Made by a program: the position numbers and the translations under genes. From assembly GCF_003013405.1 (NCBI RefSeq), contig NZ_PXZL01000007.1, positions 1 to 64,000 of the forward strand: 64,000 nt of DNA, in the 5' to 3' direction. The notes below the pieces were generated by a model that did not search any database, was not told the DNA's origin, and saw only the letters and a program-made list of their open reading frames with translations. Origin of the DNA: Brevibacillus formosus. Its GTDB lineage: Bacteria > Bacillota > Bacilli > Brevibacillales > Brevibacillaceae. Below, piece after piece: positions 28,504-36,800 of this stretch (its first letter is position 1; every line of letters begins with the position of its first letter).

Positions 28504-29762
28504 TGCTTGATCGCATCCTTTTCATCCAAAATCTTAATGGCAGTATTTTTATTCTCGTGCAGTACACCCTCGTTTACCTGTGCGTATACCTTTGTAGGCA
28601 GACCCCACAGTTTGATGAAACCGAGTGCTGCTTTGTGGTCGAATTGGTCACCCGCATTGTAAGTCGCCAACTCATGGCTGTAGAGAGACGATGCAGAGGT
28701 GCGGCCTACAACGATCGCATGTCCTTTGTGCAGCTTTACGCGTACGACACCCGTTACGTGCTTTTGCGTTTCTTCAATGAATGCCTGGACAGCATTGCGA
28801 ATTGGCGAATACCAGAGACCCTCGTAAATCACTTGCGCCAGTTTTTGCTCGACAATCGGTTTGAACTGAGCGACCTCACGAGGTTGCGTCAGGAACTCCA
28901 GCTCACGGTGCGCCAAAATCAAAGTAGTCGCAGCCGGTGTCTCGTAAACTTCGCGAGATTTGATGCCCACCAAACGGTTTTCCACATGGTCGATACGACC
29001 TACTCCATGGTTTCCAGCGATTTTGTTCAGCTTGAGGATCAGCTCAGCCAGTGGGAGCTCTTCGCCGTTCAATGCAGTTGGCTTCCCTTGCACGAAAGTA
29101 ATTTCGATTTCTTCTGCCTCGTCTGGAGCATCCATGATCGACTTCGTCAGATCGTATGCACCTTCTGGAGGAGCGGCCCATGGATCTTCCAGAACACCGC
29201 ACTCGCAGCTTCTGCCCCACAGGTTTTGGTCAATGCTGTATGGATTGTCCAAATCGATTGGGATCGGGATATTGTTCTTTTTCGCATATTCAATCTCTTC
29301 GTCACGCGTCCAGCCCCATTCACGAACCGGCGCCACAATTTTGATATCCGGGTTCAGCGCTGTGAAGGAAACATCGAAGCGCACCTGATCGTTTCCTTTT
29401 CCTGTGCAACCGTGTGCGACAGCTACCGCGCCTTCTTTTTCTGCGATTTCAACCAGCACGCGCGAAATCAAGTAACGCGACAGTGCAGACACCAATGGAT
29501 ACTTGCCTTCGTACATCGCGTTTGCCTTCAGGGCTGGCAATACGAATTCCTCTGCGAATGCATCTTTTGCATCCACTACGATTGATTTCAATGCCCCTAC
29601 CTGCAATGCTTTTTTCTGTACGAAATCGAGGTCTTTCCCTTCCCCTACATCCAATGCAACTGCAATGACATCGTAGTTATACGTATCTTGCAGCCATTTA
29701 ATTGCTACCGATGTATCTAAACCGCCTGAATAGGCCAACACAATTTTTTCTTTTGCCATCAT
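28500..29762 (-). CDS. argG: Argininosuccinate synthase
   Basis: A 420-residue ATP-dependent ligase joining citrulline and aspartate. The P-loop [16 protein letters not shown] starts near residue 10, and [12 protein letters not shown] near 120 and [10 protein letters not shown] near 190 are conserved. The first two codons are both ATG; GGGGAG lies five bases from the first and eight from the second, so the true start may be 29759. ARG-box-like sequence at 29812-29829 suggests ArgR/AhrC control. Confidence 0.97.
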   Translation of the reverse strand: MMAKEKIVLAYSGGLDTSVAIKWLQDTYNYDVIAVALDVGEGKDLDFVQKKALQVGALKSIVVDAKDAFAEEFVLPALKANAMYEGKYPLVSALSRYLISRVLVEIAEKEGAVAVAHGCTGKGNDQVRFDVSFTALNPDIKIVAPVREWGWTRDEEIEYAKKNNIPIPIDLDNPYSIDQNLWGRSCECGVLEDPWAAPPEGAYDLTKSIMDAPDEAEEIEITFVQGKPTALNGEELPLAELILKLNKIAGNHGVGRIDHVENRLVGIKSREVYETPAATTLILAHRELEFLTQPREVAQFKPIVEQKLAQVIYEGLWYSPIRNAVQAFIEETQKHVTGVVRVKLHKGHAIVVGRTSASSLYSHELATYNAGDQFDHKAALGFIKLWGLPTKVYAQVNEGVLHENKNTAIKILDEKDAIKQ

Positions 29763-29811
29763 TCTCTCTCCCCGTTTCGAAGTTTCTCTTATGCGAGTAA
29801 TTATACAAATG

Positions 29812-29829
29812 AACTAATAAAAATACAAC
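29812..29829 (+). promoter_or_regulatory. ARG-box-like operator upstream of argG
   Basis: AACTAATAAAAATACAAC matches 13 of 18 positions of the AhrC/ArgR ARG box (CATGAATAAAAATKCAAK, as recalled). It lies 50 bases upstream of the argG start. Two similar AT-rich segments sharing CTCGCATAA occur nearby, on the minus strand near 29790 and on the plus strand near 29890. Confidence 0.5.
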
Positions 29830-30036
29830 TATTTTTCTTGTGAATTTCTTGTTAATTCGCAGTCTAAAACGGAGATACAATGAAAATATACAATTCTCGC
29901 ATAAAAAGTATCTTGTTTTTATGCATACTCATCATCTGTTTATGCATAAACGTTTGCGTCAGCAAAAGGGAAACTTATCCAAGGCAGCGAATGAGTGAAG
30001 GGAGGATTTCCATAGGAGAAGTCTGTTGGAGGGATT

Positions 30037-30576
30037 ATGAAAACAATTTATTTGGTACGTCATTGTCAGGCTGCTGGCCAAGAACCCGAAGCCCTGCTCA
30101 CGGAAAAGGGAGAAGTACAAGCTCAGGAGCTCGCCACTTTCTTCGCAGGTTTCCCCATTGATCGAATCATTTCGAGTCCGTATCATCGGGCGATTGCCAC
30201 CATCCGGCCATTTGCACAAGAACGCGGAATCGTGGTTGAAGAAGACACGCGTTTGGTCGAGCGCGTCCTTAGCGGAGTACCGCGTGGGGATTGGTTCGAG
30301 CGGCTGCGCGATACGTTCGATGACCTGGCTCTTGAATTCGAAGGAGGCGAATCCAGTCTTACTGCTATCAACCGGGCAAATTCGTTGCTTACTGAGATTT
30401 TAGCAGACGAGCATAACAATATTGTGCTTGTCAGCCACGGATGCCTGCTGGCCTTGCTCATGAAATCAATTGATGATCGCTTTGGCTTTCACGATTGGGA
30501 GAAATTAAGCAATCCAGATGTATTCAAGCTTACCTGTCATTTAGAAACCAGAGAGATCGTCCGCATATGGTCGTAA
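30037..30576 (+). CDS. Histidine phosphatase superfamily (PGAM-like) protein
   Basis: A 179-residue phosphatase of the phosphoglycerate-mutase branch. The catalytic LVRHC (normally RHG) is at residues 6-10. SSPYHRAIATIRPFA and the second catalytic His in LVSHGCLLAL follow. The Cys in place of Gly after Arg-His occurs in a minority of family members. Substrate unknown. TTGGAGGG precedes the ATG. Divergent from argG, with the gap of about 270 bases holding ARG-box-like sequence. The C-terminus abuts a shared terminator with the convergent HD-GYP gene. Confidence 0.85.
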   Translation: MKTIYLVRHCQAAGQEPEALLTEKGEVQAQELATFFAGFPIDRIISSPYHRAIATIRPFAQERGIVVEEDTRLVERVLSGVPRGDWFERLRDTFDDLALEFEGGESSLTAINRANSLLTEILADEHNNIVLVSHGCLLALLMKSIDDRFGFHDWEKLSNPDVFKLTCHLETREIVRIWS

Positions 30577-30582
30577 ACGAAT

Positions 30583-30633
30583 AAAAACAGTTACAAGGGG
30601 CAGCTCATCTGATTGCCTCCTGTAACTGTTTTT
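30583..30633. terminator. Bidirectional terminator overlapping the HD-GYP stop codon
   Basis: A 13-bp perfect stem AAAAACAGTTACA/TGTAACTGTTTTT with a 25-base loop. On the minus strand the first arm is still coding sequence of the HD-GYP gene and the stop codon lies in the loop. The same stem ends the convergent phosphatase gene. Confidence 0.88.
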
Positions 30634-31939
30634 GTGGGATGGACTCTATTCCAATAATGCTCTGCAACTCTTCGCACGGCAGTCGGTGAACGATTCTGAT
30701 AAAATGCTCCGCCAATATCGGATCAAATTGGGTACCGGAGCCCCGCTTGATTTCTTGAAGCGCTTCCTCCACAGGCAAACCTTTTCGATAGGGCCTGTCC
30801 GCAACCATCGCATCAAAAGCGTCTGAAATGGCTAAAATTCTCGCCATCAGCGGAATCTCATCCCCAGCTAAACCATCCGGATATCCCCTTCCATCTATAC
30901 GCTCATGATGGGAGCGGATCGCAGGAAGCAATTCATTGAACATCCCTGCTTGCAAAATGATTTCGTAGCCAATGACGGTATGCTGCTTGATCTTGTCATA
31001 CTCTTCTGGAGTGAGCTTTCCTTTTTTATTGAGAATTTCGTCTTCGATTCCGATTTTTCCAATGTCGTGCAAAAGACCGCCAACATAAATTTCTTCTACT
31101 TTTGTAGCAGACAGACCAATATCCTTGGCAATTTCTCTTCCCCAGTGTGCCACTCGCTGGGAATGGCCACTCGTGTAACGATCTCGCGCATCAATAGAAG
31201 CTGCCATGGCAGTCAAAAACTTATGGTTGAATGTTTTGACTTCTTCTACTTTTTGTTGGAGTTTATTCATACTGTCGTAATATTGATGGAACACAAAACT
31301 CATCGTGATAAAAGCAGCCATCATGGGAACTAATGTGTATAGTCCATAAGTCTCAAACAGTCGAGATCCGATTCCCGCCATTACCATTAGCAAAAGGTAT
31401 GTGAGCGTTGTTCCTTTTGCCATTTTCTGAACCGTTGTAAAACAATTCGTCTTAAAAAAGTAAGAAATCCCTAACCCACATAGGACTATATTGATAAACC
31501 AGTACGATACAGCTAAGAGTAAATCCATTAACATCGTGGAAGCTGGTACATGATCTATAGAGTTTTTGAAGAGACCGACAAACCAAATAGTTAACACCAG
31601 CTGGCCAATATTCGCCATAGCTTTTACCGGGTTGGACCTGATTAGAAACGCCAGTATCAACGTTTCAACAACGGCCGACCAAACACCTACCCAAGCTCCA
31701 AAGAGGAGAATACCGGAAAAAATAACTGCATTGTTTAGTGTCAATATGGTGTTCAACGTCCGTATGGGAGCGAACGTAGAAAAGATGGTGAGTAATGTAT
31801 ACGCAAACAAAACTCCCCAATGCTCTCTTGGCTCCCAGTCAGACAACGAATCATAAAAAATCACTAACGCCGCTAGTGGAAAAATCCAAGTCACCACTAT
31901 TTTTTTCATTGTTGATCCAAACTCAACTTTTCGTTGCAT
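30605..31939 (-). CDS. Membrane-bound HD-GYP c-di-GMP phosphodiesterase
   Basis: A 444-residue protein. About residues 10-225 contain seven or so membrane helices (MASE-type sensory module). A short coiled coil near 225-245 leads to an HD-GYP domain at about 250-420. The domain has the metal-binding HSQRVAHWGREIAK and HDIGKIGIEDEILNK, and HHERIDGRGYPDGL containing the GYP loop, so it should hydrolyse c-di-GMP. ATG at 31939 with AAGGA seven bases upstream; it overlaps the DUF5317 gene by 17 bases. The operon begins with an RNA element resembling a c-di-GMP riboswitch. Confidence 0.88.
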   Translation of the reverse strand: MQRKVEFGSTMKKIVVTWIFPLAALVIFYDSLSDWEPREHWGVLFAYTLLTIFSTFAPIRTLNTILTLNNAVIFSGILLFGAWVGVWSAVVETLILAFLIRSNPVKAMANIGQLVLTIWFVGLFKNSIDHVPASTMLMDLLLAVSYWFINIVLCGLGISYFFKTNCFTTVQKMAKGTTLTYLLLMVMAGIGSRLFETYGLYTLVPMMAAFITMSFVFHQYYDSMNKLQQKVEEVKTFNHKFLTAMAASIDARDRYTSGHSQRVAHWGREIAKDIGLSATKVEEIYVGGLLHDIGKIGIEDEILNKKGKLTPEEYDKIKQHTVIGYEIILQAGMFNELLPAIRSHHERIDGRGYPDGLAGDEIPLMARILAISDAFDAMVADRPYRKGLPVEEALQEIKRGSGTQFDPILAEHFIRIVHRLPCEELQSIIGIESIPQKQLQEAIR

Positions 31940-32474
31940 AGTTTTTTCCTTCTCGGAGTTGTAATAGTGAGATTGGCTTATTCATTAAGCGTTGTACTAA
32001 TAAAAATGCACCCAGCATAATAAAAATATCGCCTATGCTGATTACCCTTGGAATAATCGAAGGCATGTAGATGACATCTGTTAAAAACGGCAAATTTGTA
32101 CTCTCAGTCAAAACGCTATGCTTAAAATTCGTCCCATTGATAACCGGAGTAAGATCGTAAGGCAATTTTTTCGCCTGTTCCAAATCAATCGGCATTCTTC
32201 CATTGTTTGTCCAAATAGCCAACGCATTTAAAAACCAGCCCATCATGAAGATACGCATGTCCTCAAATTGGCGATTAAACATGAGAAAGGCTAGAATGAA
32301 TGCATAGGAGATCGATACGAATATCCCCCCTGCCGGAGGATAGAGCGCCGAAAAAGCTTGTAGGGCTATGCTAATAAAGAGAAGAGAGAGTTTATGAAAT
32401 TTCGGAAACTCTTTAATCCTTCCACCTCTTAATAGAGCAACTACAAACGATAAACCAATCACATCAAGTAGCAT
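31923..32474 (-). CDS. DUF5317 membrane protein
   Basis: A 183-residue integral membrane protein of unknown function with about five helices (1-20, 28-46, 48-66, 72-90, 148-165). The sequence between helices 4 and 5, NNGRMPIDLEQAKKLPYDL plus TESTNLPFLTDVIYMPSI, is the conserved DUF5317 core and is predicted to be outside. CGGAGG lies upstream of the ATG. It is translationally linked (17-base overlap) to the HD-GYP phosphodiesterase, and a terminator separates it from the small ORF upstream, so expression depends on readthrough or an unseen promoter. Confidence 0.75.
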   Translation of the reverse strand: MLLDVIGLSFVVALLRGGRIKEFPKFHKLSLLFISIALQAFSALYPPAGGIFVSISYAFILAFLMFNRQFEDMRIFMMGWFLNALAIWTNNGRMPIDLEQAKKLPYDLTPVINGTNFKHSVLTESTNLPFLTDVIYMPSIIPRVISIGDIFIMLGAFLLVQRLMNKPISLLQLREGKNYATKS

Positions 32475-32500
32475 AAAGGTATTCCTCCGAAATATTAGAG

Positions 32501-32532
32501 AAAAACACCACTCTTGTTACAAGCGGTGTTTT
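32501..32532. terminator. Strong terminator between the micro-ORF and DUF5317 gene
   Basis: AAAACACC/GGTGTTTT outer stem with inner CTTG/CAAG and TTA loop, followed by T-rich sequence on both strands (GTTTTTCTC on minus). It lies 15 bases past the stop of the 25-codon ORF and 26 bases before the DUF5317 start, so it would limit transcription into the DUF5317-HD-GYP pair. Confidence 0.88.
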
Positions 32533-32546
32533 ATTTGCATCCCATA

Positions 32547-32624
32547 TTACCCAATGTTGTAGTTTGCAGAAGTAGCTGCTACGATTGCTACCACCATCAT
32601 AATTGCCGCGAACCATTTTTTCAT
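32547..32624 (-). CDS. 25-residue secreted-signal-like micropeptide
   Basis: MKKWFAAIMMVVAIVAATSA followed by NYNIG. It has a basic start, a hydrophobic core of about 14 residues and an A-T-S-A end resembling a signal-peptidase site, leaving NYNIG or a similar short tail. GGGGGG lies seven bases upstream of the ATG, a strong ribosome-binding site. The ORF sits between the tandem structured RNA (32640-32793) and a strong terminator (32501-32532), so it has its own expression unit. No cysteine, so it is not a classical AgrD-type thiolactone. A peptide signal, a leader peptide for the downstream membrane genes, or a small membrane protein are all possible. Confidence 0.6.
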   Translation of the reverse strand: MKKWFAAIMMVVAIVAATSANYNIG

Positions 32625-32634
32625 TTTCTTTTCC

Positions 32635-32712
32635 CCCCTTTAGGCATAGTGGAGAAAGCTGGCTTCGCTACTGTCCGTGATGCAGAGGCCAAGCGACCAA
32701 GTACAGCCCCTG
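32635..32712 (-). ncRNA. Structured RNA copy 2, candidate c-di-GMP-II-like aptamer (proximal)
   Basis: Minus-strand leader element just before the micro-ORF. Core: GGGGCTGTACTTGG, then TCGCT (plus 32692-32696) that can pair with AGCGA (plus 32665-32669), flanked by CTTG and AGTAG. GGCT can pair with AGCC as a pseudoknot. A competing 7-bp stem CAGGGGC/GCCTCTG (32706-32712 with 32683-32689) encloses a 16-base loop. Downstream GCTTTCTCC can pair with the ribosome-binding site of the micro-ORF, giving a plausible translational switch. Compared with copy 1 the 5' part is diverged. Confidence 0.5.
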
Positions 32713-32810
32713 CTCCCCTTTCCTTTTCCATTTCGGAAAAGGGCGGATTCGCTACTGGCTCCATACGGACCAAGCGACCAGATACAGTCCGTACTTCTTC
32801 GCTTCTTTCC
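32713..32810 (-). ncRNA. Structured RNA copy 1, candidate c-di-GMP-II-like aptamer (distal)
   Basis: Minus-strand leader. Core elements are GAAGCGAAGAAG, CTGGTCGCTTGG and CAGTAGCGAATCC, with TCGCT (32773-32777) complementary to AGCGA (32749-32753). A stem TACGGAC/GTCCGTA (32787-32793 with 32764-32770) encloses a 16-base loop 14/16 identical to copy 2, with compensating changes in three of seven pairs between copies. A perfect hairpin CCTTTTCC/GGAAAAGG (32722-32742) lies between the copies. The similarity to c-di-GMP-II riboswitches is from memory of a Clostridium difficile example and needs a covariance-model search. Confidence 0.5.
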
Positions 32811-32817
32811 TACCTTT

Positions 32818-32847
32818 ATTTTACACATAAGTGACAAAATTCGGCAA
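32818..32847 (-). promoter_or_regulatory. Promoter of the structured-RNA / micropeptide unit
   Basis: Minus-strand TTGCCG (32842-32847), 18-base spacer, TAAAAT (32818-32823). Transcription would start near 32810, just before copy 1 of the structured RNA, so the whole tandem element would be transcribed. Confidence 0.55.
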
Positions 32848-32883
32848 TCATAGATTCATAGTCTATTCGATTTAATTACAACT

Positions 32884-32903
32884 AGTTCTATTTAACTAGA
32901 ACT
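32884..32903. terminator. Hairpin after argF, possible weak terminator
   Basis: Perfect 7-bp arms AGTTCTA and TAGAACT with a 6-base loop, 4 bases past the argF stop. The minus-strand sequence after it (AGTTGTAATTAAAT) has no strong T-run, so termination is uncertain. Confidence 0.4.
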
Positions 32904-32907
32904 ATGT

Positions 32908-33879
32908 TCACACCAGCGCCGCCAAAATCGCTTTTTGCGCGTGCAATCTATTTTCAGCCTGATCAAAAATGACAGAGCGCGATCCGTCGATAACCCCAGT
33001 TGTCACTTCTTCACCACGATGTGCTGGCAAGCAGTGCAAGAAGAGATAATCACGAGCTGCCGCTGCTACCAATTTTTCGTTCACTTGATAGTCGGCAAAT
33101 GCTTTCAATCTCACCTCATTTTCTTCTTCAAAACCCATACTAGTCCAAACGTCCGTGTATACAGCATCTGCCCCCATGACAGCCTCTATCGGGTCAGTGG
33201 TCACCATCATTTTTCCACCGCTTTGTTTTGCGTACCCTGTAGCTTTTGCGACAATCGCTGCATCCATTTCGTAGCCTACCGGAGTCGCCACCCGCACATC
33301 CAGGCCTAGCAGAGCTGCGCCCAGCACCAGTGAGTTCGCCACGTTGTTGCCGTCTCCTACATAGGCGAGCTTGACTCCTTTCAACTTGCCTTTATGCTCC
33401 CAGATCGTCAGCAGATCAGCCAAAGCCTGACAAGGGTGGTACAGATCGGTCAAGCCATTGATAATGGGGATCGACGCGTGCAGAGCAAGCTCTTCTACAT
33501 AAGAGTGGGAAAAGGTCCGAATCATGATCGCATCTACGTACCGCGAGAGAACTTTCGCTGTGTCGCTGATCGGCTCCCCGCGTCCGAGCTGCAGCTCTTT
33601 TCCGCTCATGAACATCCCCAGGCCACCCAACTGATGCATCCCTACTTCAAAGGAGACGCGCGTGCGGGTAGAAGCCTTGTCAAAGATCATCCCCAACGTC
33701 TTGCCTTGCAAAGGCTGGAATGGCTGTCCCAGCTTTTGCAATTGCTTGACGTGAGCAGACAGATGGAGCAGCTCCATTAATTCCTCCCCGTTGAATTCAT
33801 CGACGCGCAAGAAATCTTTTCCTTTATGCTTTTGTAACGGCAAGTTTTGAAAGTGTTCCAATATCTTCACTGGCTGCAT
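32908..33879 (-). CDS. argF: Ornithine carbamoyltransferase
   Basis: A 323-residue anabolic enzyme forming citrulline from ornithine and carbamoyl phosphate. The carbamoyl-phosphate loop is DKASTRTRVSFE near residue 60. HPCQALADLLT and the ornithine-binding HCLPAHRGEEVT near 275 are present. The ATG at 33879 has AGAGGTGG upstream; an in-frame GTG three codons earlier is too close to that site. The gene begins inside carB (56-base overlap in a different frame), an unusually long overlap. Last gene of carA-carB-argF. Confidence 0.96.
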   Translation of the reverse strand: MQPVKILEHFQNLPLQKHKGKDFLRVDEFNGEELMELLHLSAHVKQLQKLGQPFQPLQGKTLGMIFDKASTRTRVSFEVGMHQLGGLGMFMSGKELQLGRGEPISDTAKVLSRYVDAIMIRTFSHSYVEELALHASIPIINGLTDLYHPCQALADLLTIWEHKGKLKGVKLAYVGDGNNVANSLVLGAALLGLDVRVATPVGYEMDAAIVAKATGYAKQSGGKMMVTTDPIEAVMGADAVYTDVWTSMGFEEENEVRLKAFADYQVNEKLVAAAARDYLFLHCLPAHRGEEVTTGVIDGSRSVIFDQAENRLHAQKAILAALV

Positions 33880-36800
33880 GCGAGCCACCTCTTTTCTTCA
33901 TAATAGACTTCACGTATAACTCGAACGTATCGACAGCGGAGAACAATGGCACACCTTGTTGTACCATCCGGCTTCGCAGGGCAAATCCCGTCCGGCCGTG
34001 ACGATTTCCTTTCGTTGCAGTAACAAGTGCGAAGGCCGCTTCTTCCTCTTGCAACAGGTCGATCCACGCCGCTTCATCTGCCACGATATGCTTCACGACA
34101 ATTCCTTCGTTTTTCAGCCATTCGGCCGTTCCCGGAGTCGCCGCCAGATTGGCACCGTCTGCTTGCATTTGTCCGATTGATTCTCTTACGCCGTCCTGCT
34201 TATCTCCATCTGCCAAAGAAATCATGACCAACTGTCCTTTTTGCCAGTCGCCGTACAAATTATCCTTGAAAGCAAAGGCCTTGCCTGCTGCCTCTTCGAA
34301 AGAATGCCCCAAGCCGAGAACTTCGCCCGTCGATTTCATTTCTGGACCTAGTACCGGATCTACGCCATTCAGCTTGATCGTGGAGAAAACCGGTGCCTTG
34401 ACGACTGCAAACGGAATCTCTGGCAAAAGCCCTGTACCATAGCCCATCTCCGACAGCTTTTCACCCAATTGTGCGCGGACCGCCAATTGAACCATCGGGA
34501 TGCCAGTCACCTTGCTCGTAATCGGTACGGTCCGTGAAGCACGAGGATTTACCTCCAGTACATAAACCGTTTCGCCATCAATGACAAACTGAATATTGAT
34601 TAACCCGACGGCTTCCATTTCTCCCGCGATTGCTTCTGTATAGCTCGCGATTTTATGCTTGATGTCATCCGTCAGATGTGGAGCCGGGAACAAGGCTACA
34701 CTGTCGCCTGAGTGGATGCCCGCTCTCTCCACATGCTGGAAAATTCCAGGGATGATGACAGATTGTCCGTCACATACCGCATCTACTTCTGCTTCCTTAC
34801 CTGGAACGTATTTATCCACGAGGAGCGGAAAGAACATGCTCATGTTCGGATGGTTCAACCAGTCTTGAATGGTAGCCTGCAGCTCGTCGATATTGTGGAC
34901 TACTACCATACCTTGCCCTCCGATGACGTACGAAGGTCGCATCAAAACAGGGAAGCCGATTTCCTCCGCTATCGCGGTCGCATCCTCCAAAGACGATACT
35001 CCTTTACCGGGGATATGCGGAATGTCCAGCTTTCGCAGCATGGTGTAGAACAGCTCGCGGTCCTCCGCGCGTTCGATGGCTGCAAGCGACGTACCCATTA
35101 CTTTCAGACCCGCCTGCTCCAGCTTGGCTGCCAAATTGATCGCGGTTTGACCGCCGAATTGAACCATGACGCCCTCTACCTGTTCGCGTTCTGCGATATG
35201 CAGGACATCTTCTACGTGAAGCGGTTCAAAATAAAGATGGTCGGCTGTTTCATAATCAGTGCTGACCGTCTCTGGGTTGTTGTTCACAACGACAGCGGCA
35301 ATACCGCTTGCCTGAAGCGCTTTGGCTGCATGCACGGAGCAGTAGTCAAACTCGATTCCCTGCCCAATGCGAATGGGACCTGAGCCAAGTACCAGTACTT
35401 TGCGGCCAGCCAGTGACTCTACCTCATCTACTCCTTGCCAATCCGAATAGTAGTAAGGAGTTTGGGCATCAAATTCTGCCGCACAAGTATCCACAATTTT
35501 ATAAGAAGGCGTAATGCCCGATTCTTGGCGAAGTGATTTGATTTCAGCAGGTGTAGCACCAACCAGTGAAGCGATCGTTTCATCGGCAAACCCGCGACGC
35601 TTTGCTTCCAACAACAGCTCTGAGGTCAGTGTTTTGCTATCGTGGCAAGACAGCTCTACTTCCAAGTCCACGATTTTACGCAAGCTCCGCAAGAAAAACG
35701 GATCGACACCAGTCAGATTGTGCAGCTCACTTTCTGTAAAGCCTTTGCGGATCGCCTCAGCAAAAACGAACAGTCTGATATCAGTCGCTTCCTGTAGGGA
35801 ATGTGCAAGCTCCTCACGCGTCCAGGATGCCAGCTCTGGTCGAGTCAAATGTGTGCATCCCTGTTCCAGAGAACGAACTGCCTTCAATAGTCCTGCTTCC
35901 AGATTGCGGGCGATCGACATGACCTCGCCAGTCGCTTTCATTTGCGTCCCCAGCTTGCGGTCTGCCAGCGGGAATTTGTCAAACGGGAAGCGCGGGATTT
36001 TGACAACGATGTAGTCTAACGCTGGTTCAAAGCTAGCGTACGTATAGCCCGTGATTGGATTGAGTACCTCATCCAATCCGTAGCCTAGTGCGAGCTTGGC
36101 GGCGATCCGCGCGATTGGATAGCCTGTTGCTTTGGAAGCCAACGCACTGGAACGGCTGACACGAGGATTTACCTCGATCAGCACATACCGATCGGAATTC
36201 GGATCAAGCGCAAATTGAATATTGCAACCACCTACTACCCCAAGCGAACGAATCACTTTCGTAGATACGCTGCGCAGCATTTGGTACTGACGATCTGTCA
36301 GTGTCTGAGATGGCGCGACGACAATGCTGTCTCCCGTATGAATCCCTACCGGGTCCAAATTTTCCATATTGCACACGATGATGCAGGTATCATTAGCATC
36401 ACGCATAACCTCGTACTCGATCTCTTTCCAGCCTTTTACACTCCGCTCAATCAGCACCTGACCGATTGGACTAGCTGCAATGCCACCTGCTGCAACCTTT
36501 CGCAATGACGCTTCATCCGCTGCGATCCCGCCACCTGCTCCTCCGAGTGTATAAGCAGGACGGACAATCACTGGATAGCCGATAGCGTTCGCAAACTCGA
36601 TGGCTGATTCTACAGATTCGACTGTATCGCTCTCTGGAACAGGCTCTCCGATTTGCTGCATCAATTGCTTGAACAGCTCACGGTCTTCCCCGTTTTGAAT
36701 GGCAGCCAGCGGCGTACCCAACAACTGCACACTGTACTTTTCCAACACGCCCGCTTCTGCTAGAGAAACAGCAAGATTAAGTCCCGTTTGGCCGCCTAAC

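Noticed and set aside
28503-29585. 360-codon plus-strand open frame antisense to argG
   Set aside because: Overlaps argG along its length and lacks a ribosome-binding site and family similarity.
29880-30161. 93-codon plus-strand ORF with a hydrophobic N-terminus and GGAG upstream
   Set aside because: It runs out of frame deep into the histidine phosphatase gene, which has a better ribosome-binding site; the hydrophobic stretch comes from an AT-rich regulatory region. A short leader peptide cannot be fully excluded.
32635-32810. CRISPR-like or REP-type DNA repeat explanation for the two direct repeats
   Set aside because: Only two imperfect copies of about 75 bases, no regular spacers, and compensatory base changes point to RNA structure instead.
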